DNA of 57,191 nucleotides, taken from contig CABUHE010000010.1 in assembly GCA_902491375.1 (NCBI GenBank), forward strand, positions 1 through 57,191. The letters are read 5' to 3'. Below the pieces are notes generated by a model. That model saw only the letters and a list, made by a program, of their open reading frames with translations. It searched no databases and was not told the DNA's origin. The stretch is from an uncultured Prevotella sp. (GTDB lineage: Bacteria > Bacteroidota > Bacteroidia > Bacteroidales > Bacteroidaceae). Positions 49,239 through 57,191 of this stretch are shown here, piece after piece (position 1 is the stretch's first letter; the number at the start of each line of letters is the position of its first letter). Both the position numbers and the translations under genes were made by a program.

Positions 49239-50705
49239 TCAATCGTTCTGAAGGGGAACTGCGAAGTAAGCCTTCTTGCCTGTTGGATAAATTCCTTGTA
49301 TATATAGTACAGGATCTTTGCTTGTTGAAGCATCCTTAACAGCTTTTTGCAGGTCGGCAATTGTAGTCATGGCTTCATCATTTACTTTCTGAATTATGAA
49401 GCCTTTGTTTATGCCTGCATCTTTAAGTACACCATTGTTGACTTTCATTACAACAAGACCGCTGCTTATGTTAAGCTGTTTCTTCTCGTCTTCGTTTATT
49501 TCGCGGAAGTTGCCGCCAAGGACATCAAGGTCTGCATGTTTTACAATGCTAGTGTTGCCCTGCTGATTCTTCAGTGTGAGAGTTGCTGTCTTTGACTTCT
49601 TATCGCGCAGATATGTTATTGTCACTTTATCACCTGGACGCTTGTTTGCAAGATACTCTTGCAGTTCAGCCATCTTTGTTACTTTCTTGCCGTCAATAGC
49701 TGTTATGACATCACCTTTTTGCAGACCTGCCTCACTGGCAGCTCCATTGTCTTCTGTACTGCTGACATATATGCCTTGCATGGTTCCGAGGTCGACATCT
49801 TTGTTGTCCTCTTTCATCTGGTCGACATAGTTGTTTACATCTGTACCGCTTATACCGATCATTGCTCTTTGTACGGTTCCGTATTGTTTCAGATCTGCTA
49901 CAACCTTATTCATAATCGTTGTAGGAATAGCGAAACCATAGCCAGAGTAGCTTCCTGTCTGTGATACGAGCATTGCGTTGATACCGACAAGTTCACCCTT
50001 AGTGTTGACAAGCGCGCCGCCTGAGTTTCCTGCATTGATGGCTGCGTCTGTCTGAATGAATGACTCAACAGAGCTTGGGCTTACGCCGATAGTACGTGCT
50101 TTAGCACTTACGATGCCGGCTGTTACAGTTGATTTGAGGTTGAACGGGTTACCTACGGCTAATACCCATTCACCGACTTTAAGGGCGTTGCTGTCGCCGA
50201 TAGTCAGAGTAGGCAGGTTCTTGGCATCGATTTTTATTAATGCGAGGTCTGTCGTTTTGTCAGTACCAATGATTCTTGCTGAGAATTCACGGTTGTCATC
50301 GAGAGTTACTGTCAGTTCGTCAGCTCCTTCAACCACGTGGTTGTTGGTTACGATGTAGCCGTCTGCTGATATTATTACGCCAGAACCAGAGCCTTCACGC
50401 TTAGGTGTCTGTATTCTACGTTTTTGCTTTCCGCTGTTGCCCGGATTTCCGAAGAAGCCGAACGGATCAAAGAAATCGAACGGGTCTGACTCCATTTCCA
50501 CTGTTTGTACTTTGCTGTTCTGTAAATATTTGATGTGGACTACTGCCGGCAATGCTTTCTCTGCGGCATAAGTAAGGTCAACAGGCTGTGCCGCTGGCAG
50601 GTTGTTTGTGTTGGCGCTTACTTTGATGAAAGCTCCGGCTGAAAATGCAACTGCGATAATACATACCGCATAAACAAAATAGTTAGATAACTTTTTCATT
50701 TTCAT
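49239..50705 (-). CDS. DegP/HtrA periplasmic serine protease
   Basis: A 488-residue Do-family protease for misfolded envelope proteins. A signal anchor (about 9-28) is followed by the trypsin-like domain with His123 (TNNHVV), Asp153 (TDLALIKID) and Ser228 (AGNSGGAL), then two PDZ domains. A phenylalanine- and glycine-rich loop (DPFDFFDPFGFFGNPGN) lies between the first strands, as in DegP. It stands alone between its promoter and terminator. Confidence 0.95.
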   Translation of the reverse strand: MKMKKLSNYFVYAVCIIAVAFSAGAFIKVSANTNNLPAAQPVDLTYAAEKALPAVVHIKYLQNSKVQTVEMESDPFDFFDPFGFFGNPGNSGKQKRRIQTPKREGSGSGVIISADGYIVTNNHVVEGADELTVTLDDNREFSARIIGTDKTTDLALIKIDAKNLPTLTIGDSNALKVGEWVLAVGNPFNLKSTVTAGIVSAKARTIGVSPSSVESFIQTDAAINAGNSGGALVNTKGELVGINAMLVSQTGSYSGYGFAIPTTIMNKVVADLKQYGTVQRAMIGISGTDVNNYVDQMKEDNKDVDLGTMQGIYVSSTEDNGAASEAGLQKGDVITAIDGKKVTKMAELQEYLANKRPGDKVTITYLRDKKSKTATLTLKNQQGNTSIVKHADLDVLGGNFREINEDEKKQLNISSGLVVMKVNNGVLKDAGINKGFIIQKVNDEAMTTIADLQKAVKDASTSKDPVLYIQGIYPTGKKAYFAVPLQND

Positions 50706-50750
50706 TAAGTTTATGTTTGATTGATACTTTCATTTTGATTTTGATAGATG

Positions 50751-50758
50751 CAAATTTA
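50751..50758 (-). promoter_or_regulatory. TAnnTTTG promoter of the HtrA gene
   Basis: TAAATTTG on the minus strand, 46 bp before the ATG. Confidence 0.5.
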
Positions 50759-51006
50759 GACGCAAAATTTGTTAATCTGACATTTTGTCCTACATATTTG
50801 TCCTCTTTTAACACTAAAAATATCACTATTAACGGCTCTTAGTGGGAAATGAATGTAATTTTACATTCGTTTGAAATGTGGAAAAAAAGTTATTTTGTCA
50901 TGTGTAATGTTTATGTACTGGTTTTATTACGCATTATTTGCTGTCTGCACGTTTCTTCTTCCGGTTATTACAAGATTGTTTTCTTTATTAATATTTAAAA
51001 TTTAAG

Positions 51007-51092
51007 CATGTAAAAGGCCATCTTTCGAAGCGTAATTGATGCTCTTTTACGTTCCGAAAGATGGTCTTTTGCATGGCAATATGCCGTCTTTT
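51007..51092. repeat. 22-bp-period intergenic repeat array F (4 units)
   Basis: Cores start at 51012, 51034, 51057 and 51078. The first is inverted relative to the rest, so 51007-51027 pairs with 51055-51075 over 21 bp with two G-T pairs. The loop contains CGTAA/TTACG, which can pair again. The 485-bp gap between the HtrA and DUF4738 genes holds this array and the HtrA promoter; no gene is visible. Confidence 0.8.
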
Positions 51093-51190
51093 ATATCCTG
51101 TGCTGTTTTCGTAAGATTTTCAACCTGATGTTGATTTCAATATATCTTTTTCGTGTTTACGTTTCTTACGTTGATGTATTTTGTCTTTTC

Positions 51191-52000
51191 TTACTTGAAC
51201 AGCCTTATATCTGTCTTGCCTTCATAAGAAATTATTAGCTCAACGATGAAACTGCTTGGACTGTCAGGTATTGCCAGCTGTGTCTGATAATGCAGTCCGT
51301 CATTAGCAAGTCGCATCAGCTTTATATTGCTGAGGACACATTGCTTTAACATGTTGTCTGGTACGGCTTTATTGAAATCAGCTTTTCTGAAGTCTTTTGA
51401 GAATACCTTGCGTGCTCCGTTGAATACACTTATATGTATTATATTATCATAATAAATATTTTCAACCTCCATACCTTCGCCATTATAGAATGATCTATAG
51501 ACCTTATAAGTCGTCGGGTTTACTTGTACATAACTATGGTATTTTTGGTCTCCATGCATAACAACCGTATCGGTCTTTATGATTTTGCCTTGATTTAGCT
51601 GTATTGGACTGTGGCGCACGAATTGAAGAGAGTCATACGGATTCTCGCTTTTTACGAGTTTTATTATATCGTTACTTTGATTTTTGAACTCAAAGATATG
51701 GGCTTCTTGGCGTATAATCGGGTATCTTGACGCATTATTGCCAAGCAATATCATTGTGTCTTTGATAATTTGGAATTTTACGGGCTGGCTCGTTGAGTCA
51801 GGATAATAAATCGTATCACCGTGAATTTTGAACACAACAGTTTCCTCGTCGGCGTCTATCCAGATTCCTTGAAGCATTGTTTTTGCTTTCAAGTCTTCTT
51901 TTGGGGCGTCGACAGGTTTGTTTGTATTCTTGCATCCTACTGATGCTAAGATTATAGCCACTATGGCAATGATATTGTAAAAAGCCGTTCTCTTCGTCAT
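51191..52000 (-). CDS. DUF4738-type lipoprotein
   Basis: A 269-residue lipoprotein from the chosen start MTKRTAFYNIIAI, with lipobox ASVGC (Cys23). The mature part begins with a charged linker and has two similar beta-rich stretches (TMLQGIWIDADEETVVFKIH). DUF4738 proteins are common in Prevotella and Bacteroides and have no assigned role. The ATG overlaps the ugd stop codon (ATGA), which fixes the start and suggests translational coupling. An ATG four codons earlier is less likely. Confidence 0.82.
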   Translation of the reverse strand: MTKRTAFYNIIAIVAIILASVGCKNTNKPVDAPKEDLKAKTMLQGIWIDADEETVVFKIHGDTIYYPDSTSQPVKFQIIKDTMILLGNNASRYPIIRQEAHIFEFKNQSNDIIKLVKSENPYDSLQFVRHSPIQLNQGKIIKTDTVVMHGDQKYHSYVQVNPTTYKVYRSFYNGEGMEVENIYYDNIIHISVFNGARKVFSKDFRKADFNKAVPDNMLKQCVLSNIKLMRLANDGLHYQTQLAIPDSPSSFIVELIISYEGKTDIRLFK

Positions 52001-53313
52001 TTCCCTATGCAATGATACTCAAAACCTTGCTCGTTCAGGTCGTCTTTATCATATATGTTTCTGCCGTCAAGTACTAGTTTGTTACGCATCAGTTTGCCTA
52101 TACGTTCCCAATCTGGCAGTCTGAATTCTTTCCATTCGGTCAGCATCATCAGTGCGTCTGCGTCTTCTACTGCGTCATACATGTTTTTGCAGTAAGTTAC
52201 TGTATCACCAATGATACGCTTACATTCGTTCATAGCTTCTGGGTCATATACTTTTACGTTGCAGCCTGAATCAAGCAGTTTCTTTATTATAACCTTAGCT
52301 GTTGATTCGCGCATGTCGTCTGTCTCAGGCTTGAAGGCCAGTCCCCAAATTGCTATGTTCTTACCTTCAATCGTATCTCCGGCAAATGCTTTGCAAAGTT
52401 TGTCAAATAAGATACGTTTTTGTTTCTCGTTCACTCTTTCAACCGCTTTAAGTACTTCAAGTGAATACCCATTGTCATCGGCAGTTTTTATAAGAGCTTT
52501 TACATCCTTAGGGAAACATGAACCGCCGTATCCGCATCCTGCGTATAAGAACTTACGCCCGATTCTTGTGTCAGAGCCGATACCTGCACGTACCTGATTT
52601 ACGTCAGCACCAACCAGCTCACATAGATTAGCAATATCATTCATGAAGCTTATTCTTGTGGCCAGCATTGAATTTGCCGCATATTTTGTCATTTCTGCAC
52701 TTGGAATATCCATGAAAATAACTCTGAAATTGTTTATTAAGAACGGCTTGTACAGTTTTGTCAGTATTTTCTTGGCTTTTTCGCTGTCAACACCAATTAC
52801 AACACGGTCAGGACTCATAAAGTCTTTGATCGCATTACCTTCTTTCAGAAATTCAGGGTTGCTGGCTACATCGAAATGAACGTCTGCACCACGTTTGTCT
52901 AGCTCGGATTTAATTGTGTCGTAAACTTTATGTGATGTTCCAACTGGAACAGTGCTTTTTGTTACAACTACAATGTATCTGTTAAGATTCTCGCCAATGG
53001 TTTTTGCTACTTGGAGCACATATTTAAGGTCTGCGCTGCCGTCCTCGTCTGGTGGTGTGCCGACAGCTGTGAATATTATTTCCTGTTCGTTGATGATATC
53101 AGGCAATGAAGTCGTGAATTTAAGTCTTCCTGCATTGATGTTTTTCATGACAAGTTCATCAAGTCCAGGTTCATAGATAGGAATGACTCCTTTTTTCAGA
53201 GACTCTATTTTCTTTTCATCAACGTCAACGCATGTGACTGTTGCTCCCGTTTCAGCGAAACAAGCACCTGAAACCAAGCCTACATATCCTGTGCCTACAA
53301 TTGCTATGTTCAT
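51997..53313 (-). CDS. ugd: UDP-glucose 6-dehydrogenase
   Basis: A 438-residue enzyme making UDP-glucuronate for capsule or other surface polymers. The NAD motif is GTGYVGLVSGACFAE (7-21), and the catalytic Cys is 266 in GCGYGGSCFPKDV. All three domains are present. Its stop codon overlaps the start of the DUF4738 lipoprotein gene. It is divergent from the SPOR protein gene. Confidence 0.97.
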   Translation of the reverse strand: MNIAIVGTGYVGLVSGACFAETGATVTCVDVDEKKIESLKKGVIPIYEPGLDELVMKNINAGRLKFTTSLPDIINEQEIIFTAVGTPPDEDGSADLKYVLQVAKTIGENLNRYIVVVTKSTVPVGTSHKVYDTIKSELDKRGADVHFDVASNPEFLKEGNAIKDFMSPDRVVIGVDSEKAKKILTKLYKPFLINNFRVIFMDIPSAEMTKYAANSMLATRISFMNDIANLCELVGADVNQVRAGIGSDTRIGRKFLYAGCGYGGSCFPKDVKALIKTADDNGYSLEVLKAVERVNEKQKRILFDKLCKAFAGDTIEGKNIAIWGLAFKPETDDMRESTAKVIIKKLLDSGCNVKVYDPEAMNECKRIIGDTVTYCKNMYDAVEDADALMMLTEWKEFRLPDWERIGKLMRNKLVLDGRNIYDKDDLNEQGFEYHCIGK

Positions 53314-53362
53314 AAAAATAATACAGTATTCTTATTTATTGTATTTCGTTTTCAAATCCATG

Positions 53363-53370
53363 CAAAAGTA
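53363..53370 (-). promoter_or_regulatory. TAnnTTTG promoter of ugd
   Basis: TACTTTTG on the minus strand, 50 bp before the ATG; the nearest TTTG is 23 bp further upstream, a loose fit. Confidence 0.5.
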
Positions 53371-53431
53371 TAAAATATTATCTAAAAATACGGCAAACGG
53401 GCTTGTTTTTTTGTGCTTAAGTAATGTTATA

Positions 53432-53463
53432 TTTGGTTTTTCAGATAAAATGTACTAATTTTG
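53432..53463 (+). promoter_or_regulatory. TTTG-N20-TAnnTTTG promoter, apparently leaderless
   Basis: TTTG and TAATTTTG at 20-bp spacing. The expected transcription start falls on or within a few bases of the GTG at 53469. Confidence 0.65.
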
Positions 53464-53468
53464 CATTC

Positions 53469-54533
53469 GTGATTGAGTTAGAAAGACATATTGAGATATT
53501 ACTGCTGAAATGTGATTGTGTCATAGTTCCAGGATTAGGCGGATTTGTGGCAAGTCATGTCTGTGCCAGATTTGATGAGAACGATAATATGTTCATACCA
53601 CCACTTAGAACATTGGGGTTCAATCCGAAATTGAACGTTAATGATTCTTTGTTGGCTCAGTCGTATTCAGAAGCATACGATATCAGTTATCCTGAGGCGT
53701 GTGTACGCATCGACAGTGAGGTAAGTGAGCTGAAACAGCAGATTTATAATAACGGTTCATATTGTTTGAATGATATCGGTACGCTTTATATGAATGCGGA
53801 AGGAAATCTTGAGTTCATTCCCTGTGAGGCTGGTATTTTGACACCGGATTTATATAGTTTAAGCTCATTTGAGATGCGCCGTGATGTTACGGCAGGTTCT
53901 GTAAGTACAAAGCCTGTTGTTACGGCAGAGTCTGCCACTATTATTCCGTTTGCTGTTCCTGATAAGGATTTAAGTGATAGACGTAATACCGTAAGTGACA
54001 GCGAAAACGGAAAAACTTTGCAAATAAGAATCAGTGCCATACGTAATTTTGTAGCGGCTGTAGTCGCTGTAATCCTGTTCCTGGTTTTAGGTACACCAGT
54101 GAACGAAAATACTGACGGTGTTCGTACAAGCACAATAGAGAATGGCGTTATACAAAATCTTATAAGTAACGGTTATAATAATATAAGGAGTAGGAAGAGT
54201 CTGGATTTGACTGTTGCTAACAGAAAACTGAATCAGGAAACTGCAAAGACAACTGCTGTAAAAGATACAAAGTCGAAGTCTGTCGGCATTTCAGATACTG
54301 ATAGCTTTTATATAGTTCTTGCAAGTCGAGTTGCCAAAAAGAACGCCGATGAGTTTGTTCATAAGCTTGTTGCTGACGGATTAAGTGAAGCCCGTGTTTT
54401 GGTTGAGAAAAACGGATCGGTCAAGGTTGTGTATGGCAATTATTCAAGTATGGATGAGGCTTATAGCGCATTGGATAAGTTGCATGACAATGCAGTGTTC
54501 AATGATGCGTGGGTTTACCAGGTAAAGAATTAA
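53469..54533 (+). CDS. HU-CCDC81-like and SPOR domain protein, GTG start
   Basis: A 354-residue protein from GTG. The N-terminal 130 residues (IELERHIEILLLKCDCVIVPGLGGFVASHV) match the CCDC81/HU-like domain found in Bacteroidota; a membrane span lies at about 195-212 (FVAAVVAVILFLVLG); the C-terminal 75 residues form a SPOR domain (FYIVLASRVAKKNADEFV) that binds denuded peptidoglycan at division sites. An ATG 45 bp upstream lies before the promoter and cannot be transcribed from it, so GTG is chosen. It is followed by the FHA gene 1 bp later. Confidence 0.85.
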   Translation: MIELERHIEILLLKCDCVIVPGLGGFVASHVCARFDENDNMFIPPLRTLGFNPKLNVNDSLLAQSYSEAYDISYPEACVRIDSEVSELKQQIYNNGSYCLNDIGTLYMNAEGNLEFIPCEAGILTPDLYSLSSFEMRRDVTAGSVSTKPVVTAESATIIPFAVPDKDLSDRRNTVSDSENGKTLQIRISAIRNFVAAVVAVILFLVLGTPVNENTDGVRTSTIENGVIQNLISNGYNNIRSRKSLDLTVANRKLNQETAKTTAVKDTKSKSVGISDTDSFYIVLASRVAKKNADEFVHKLVADGLSEARVLVEKNGSVKVVYGNYSSMDEAYSALDKLHDNAVFNDAWVYQVKN

Positions 54534-54534
54534 T

Positions 54535-55065
54535 ATGAAGAGAGTCAGATGTCCGAAGTGTGATAAATTCATCACGTTTGACGAAACTGTCTATAAAGAA
54601 GGACAGGCGTTGGTCTTTGAATGTCCGGCTTGCGGAAAGCAATTCGGGATTAGAATAGGAAAGTCTAAATTACGTGCAACACGTAAGGAAGAAAAACTTG
54701 ATGAACTATCTAATGAGAATGGATGTGGTTCGATAGTTGTCATTGAGAATGTATTTCATTATAAGCAAGTGCTTCCTTTGAAACTGGGAGATAATACTAT
54801 TGGGCGTTATATGAAAGGTAGCAAAACAACGCTCCCTATTGAGACTAATGATCCTAGTATCGATATTAATCATTGTGTTATTAATGTTTCTAAAGACAAG
54901 GATGGTAAATTGAAATACGTGTTGCGCGATGGTCCCAGTAACACAGGAACATTCGTTGATAATGAAATATTAGGTGACCGTGAGCGTAGAGTAATTCATG
55001 ATGGTACACTTTTTACTATTGGTGCGACAAGTATTATATTAAGATCTGCTGATAGTGAAGAATAG
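54535..55065 (+). CDS. Zinc-ribbon and FHA domain protein
   Basis: A 176-residue cytoplasmic protein. Cys6, Cys9, Cys30 and Cys33 form an N-terminal zinc ribbon (CPKC, CPAC), and residues about 80-172 form an FHA domain with IGRYMKGS and GPSNTGTFVD. The SRxH turn that binds phosphothreonine reads IDINH here, and the NG turn reads DN, so phosphopeptide binding may be changed or lost. It starts 1 bp after the SPOR protein gene and is certainly in the same operon, which suggests a division-linked role. Confidence 0.85.
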   Translation: MKRVRCPKCDKFITFDETVYKEGQALVFECPACGKQFGIRIGKSKLRATRKEEKLDELSNENGCGSIVVIENVFHYKQVLPLKLGDNTIGRYMKGSKTTLPIETNDPSIDINHCVINVSKDKDGKLKYVLRDGPSNTGTFVDNEILGDRERRVIHDGTLFTIGATSIILRSADSEE

Positions 55066-55156
55066 AAATATACCCTTCAATAAGTTATATTGCAGATTTA
55101 TTGTGTTAAATAAATAAAAAATAATCATTCTTTATTAAAATATTGTTGTATAAATC

Positions 55157-55186
55157 TTTGAAAGATGATTAAAGGTTGTACCTTTG
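55157..55186 (+). promoter_or_regulatory. TTTG-N18-TAnnTTTG promoter of rpsA
   Basis: TTTG and TACCTTTG, 64 bp before the rpsA ATG. Confidence 0.65.
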
Positions 55187-55249
55187 CAGCCGATTTATAA
55201 ACCAATATAAAGTCGAACTTTATTAATTTAAAACTTAACTATTATTTTT

Positions 55250-57019
55250 ATGTCAGATTTTAAGAACGTACAACCATTGGCAGACTTCAACTGGGATGAG
55301 TTTGAGAATGGAAGTAGTGCTAGTGTAAGCAAAGAAGAACTGGCTAAAGCTTATGATGAGACTCTCAACAAAGTGAGCGAGCACCAGGTCGTAGACGGAA
55401 CTGTTATTTCAATTGACAAGAAAGAAGTTGTTGTAAATATCGGTTACAAGAGTGACGGTATAATTCCAGCAAGCGAATTCCGTTACAATCCTGATCTGAA
55501 GGTAGGCGATGTTGTTGAAGTTTATGTTGAGAATCAGGAAGACAAGAAAGGTCAGCTTTTGCTTTCACACAAGAAGGCACGCCTGAGCAAGAGCTGGGAG
55601 CGTGTTAATGCTGCTCTTGACAACCAGGAAGTTATCCAGGGTTACATCAAGTGCCGTACTAAGGGCGGTATGATTGTCGATGTATTCGGCATTGAGGCTT
55701 TCTTGCCTGGAAGCCAGATTGACGTTCACCCGATACGTGACTACGATGTATTCGTAGGCAAGACTATGGAATTCAAGGTCGTTAAGATCAATCAGGAGTT
55801 CCGTAACGTTGTTGTTTCTCATAAGGCTCTTATCGAGGCTGAGTTGGAAGCACAGAAGAAGGAAATTATCAGCAAGCTCGAGAAGGGACAGATACTTGAG
55901 GGTACTGTAAAGAATATTACTTCTTATGGTGTGTTCGTAGACCTTGGTGGTGTAGACGGACTCATCCATATCACAGACCTTTCTTGGGGCCGCGTAAGCG
56001 ATCCGCATGAGGTTGTATCACTTGATCAGAAGATTAATGTCGTTATTCTCGACTTCGATGATGAGAAGAAGCGTATAGCTCTCGGTCTGAAGCAGCTTAC
56101 TCCACATCCTTGGGATGCTCTTGATCCTAACCTCAAGGTTGGCGACCATGTTAAGGGTAAGGTTGTTGTTATCGCTGATTACGGCGCATTCGTTGAGATT
56201 GCTCCTGGTGTAGAAGGTCTTATCCACGTTTCAGAGATGAGCTGGAGCCAGCATCTGCGTAGCGCTCAGGAGTTCATGCACGTTGGTGATGAGGTTGAGG
56301 CTGTTATCCTTACACTTGATCGTGAGGAGCGCAAGATGTCTCTTGGTATCAAACAGCTTAAGGAAGATCCATGGGAGACAATCGAGGTTAAATATCCTGT
56401 TGGAAGCAAACATACAGCAAAAGTTCGTAACTTCACTAACTTCGGTATCTTCGTCGAACTTGAAGAAGGTGTTGACGGACTTATTCACATCAGCGATCTT
56501 TCATGGACTAAGAAGGTTAAACATCCTTCAGAGTTCACACAGGTTGGTGCAGAAATCGATGTAGTTGTCCTTGAAATTGATAAGGAGAACCGCCGTCTGA
56601 GTCTTGGTCACAAGCAGCTCGAGGAGAATCCTTGGGATACTTATGAAACAATCTACACTCCGGGGTCAGTTCATACAGGTAAGATTACTGAAATAATGGA
56701 TAAGGGTGCAGTCATCTCTCTGAATGAGGGTGGTGAAGGATTTGCTACTCCAAAACACCTTGTTAAGGAAGATGGAAGTCAGGCTCAGCTTGGTGAGGAA
56801 CTGCCGTTCAAGGTTATCGAGTTTGTAAAGGAAACTAAGAGAATCATTCTTTCTCATAGCCGCACATTCGAGGATGTTAAGGAAGAACCGAAGAAGGCTC
56901 CTCGTAAGAAAGGTAAGAAAGAGGATACACCTGTAATCAACAACGTTGCTGCAGGTACAACTCTTGGCGATATCGATGCTCTTGCTGAGTTGAAGGCTAA
57001 GATGGAAAAAGGTGAATAA
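55250..57019 (+). CDS. rpsA: 30S ribosomal protein S1
   Basis: A 589-residue S1 with six S1 RNA-binding repeats, the strongest being repeats 3-5 (SYGVFVDLGGVDGLIHITDL and similar). S1 draws mRNA to the 30S subunit; in Bacteroidota, where Shine-Dalgarno sequences are weak, it should be especially important for initiation. The C-terminal tail is lysine-rich (EEPKKAPRKKGKKE). Codon use is strongly biased, as expected for a highly expressed gene. Confidence 0.97.
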   Translation: MSDFKNVQPLADFNWDEFENGSSASVSKEELAKAYDETLNKVSEHQVVDGTVISIDKKEVVVNIGYKSDGIIPASEFRYNPDLKVGDVVEVYVENQEDKKGQLLLSHKKARLSKSWERVNAALDNQEVIQGYIKCRTKGGMIVDVFGIEAFLPGSQIDVHPIRDYDVFVGKTMEFKVVKINQEFRNVVVSHKALIEAELEAQKKEIISKLEKGQILEGTVKNITSYGVFVDLGGVDGLIHITDLSWGRVSDPHEVVSLDQKINVVILDFDDEKKRIALGLKQLTPHPWDALDPNLKVGDHVKGKVVVIADYGAFVEIAPGVEGLIHVSEMSWSQHLRSAQEFMHVGDEVEAVILTLDREERKMSLGIKQLKEDPWETIEVKYPVGSKHTAKVRNFTNFGIFVELEEGVDGLIHISDLSWTKKVKHPSEFTQVGAEIDVVVLEIDKENRRLSLGHKQLEENPWDTYETIYTPGSVHTGKITEIMDKGAVISLNEGGEGFATPKHLVKEDGSQAQLGEELPFKVIEFVKETKRIILSHSRTFEDVKEEPKKAPRKKGKKEDTPVINNVAAGTTLGDIDALAELKAKMEKGE

Positions 57020-57050
57020 TTCGTAAGATTATTATTCAACTAAAATATAA

Positions 57051-57086
57051 AAACTCCGATTGATATCAAGTCAATCGGAGTTTTTT
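57051..57086 (+). terminator. Terminator of rpsA
   Basis: A 13-bp perfect stem (AAACTCCGATTGA) with a 7-nt loop and T6, 31 bp past the stop codon. Confidence 0.95.
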
Positions 57087-57130
57087 GTTAATGATGAATT
57101 TATTTGGTATTAATGGTAAGTAATATTTGT

Positions 57131-57148
57131 ATTTATACGTGAGTTCGG
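57131..57148. repeat. 18-bp inverted repeat, right window copy
   Basis: ATTTATACGTGAGTTCGG, the exact reverse complement of the copy at 42-59. See that entry. Confidence 0.6.
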
Positions 57149-57191
57149 TATAATAATCTTATGCAATAAGCCTGCTTTTATCAATGATGTC

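Noticed and set aside
53424..53468. ATG start of the SPOR protein gene 45 bp upstream
   Set aside because: It lies upstream of the promoter, and the extra 15 residues are not part of the HU-like domain.

Overview
The window looks like a chromosomal segment of a Prevotella-like member of the Bacteroidales. The signs are: promoters of the Bacteroidota type (TAnnTTTG, often with TTTG 18-20 bp upstream) in front of many genes; a fused LpxC-FabZ; a short 287-residue primary sigma factor; a serC-serA-DUF1015 cluster with a short PGDH; DUF5715 and DUF4738 proteins; and no clear Shine-Dalgarno sequences. The genus is inferred, not proven.

Layout. From 0.3 to 19.9 kb every gene is on the minus strand: a Pif1-like helicase, PBP1A, the lipid A cluster lpxD-lpxC/fabZ-lpxA with miaA, an HD-domain hydrolase, Ogt, an MFS exporter, pyrF, prfA, purM, aroE, menG, purC and phoH. 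Two secreted zinc-peptidase-like proteins on the plus strand follow (20.4-22.4 kb). Then come minus-strand translation and cell-wall genes (SpoU methyltransferase, a tRNA-Ser/tRNA-Glu operon, mnmA, fmt, glmS) and an ECF sigma cassette (28.5-30.7 kb). A capsule-type tyrosine kinase with rfbA sits at 31.9-35.3 kb. Next are a ZapB-like/ZapA/RNase Y operon, a short AT-rich stretch with a damaged lipoprotein gene and a promoter-dense non-coding region (39.3-41.5 kb), a DbpA-like helicase, the serine cluster, YigZ, a tRNA-Ser, RpoD, an HtrA protease, ugd, a SPOR/HU-like protein, an FHA protein and ribosomal protein S1.

Most of this is housekeeping: envelope synthesis (lpx, PBP1A, GlmS, Wzc, RfbA, Ugd), nucleotide and amino-acid synthesis (pyrF, purM, purC, aroE, serC, serA) and translation (prfA, fmt, mnmA, rpsA, tRNAs). 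No prophage, CRISPR array, transposase or restriction system is visible.

The less ordinary content is non-coding. Six intergenic regions carry arrays of a degenerate 22-bp unit (consensus near GTAAAAGATGGTCTTTTGCAT), several folding into long hairpins. A promoter at 41173 opens onto a roughly 100-nt sequence that folds into a cloverleaf closed by a 12-bp stem. The two ends of the window carry the same 18-mer in inverted orientation, about 42 bp from each edge, which suggests that the segment is bounded by copies of one repeated element. Promoter positions also move the starts of phoH and of the SPOR protein gene.
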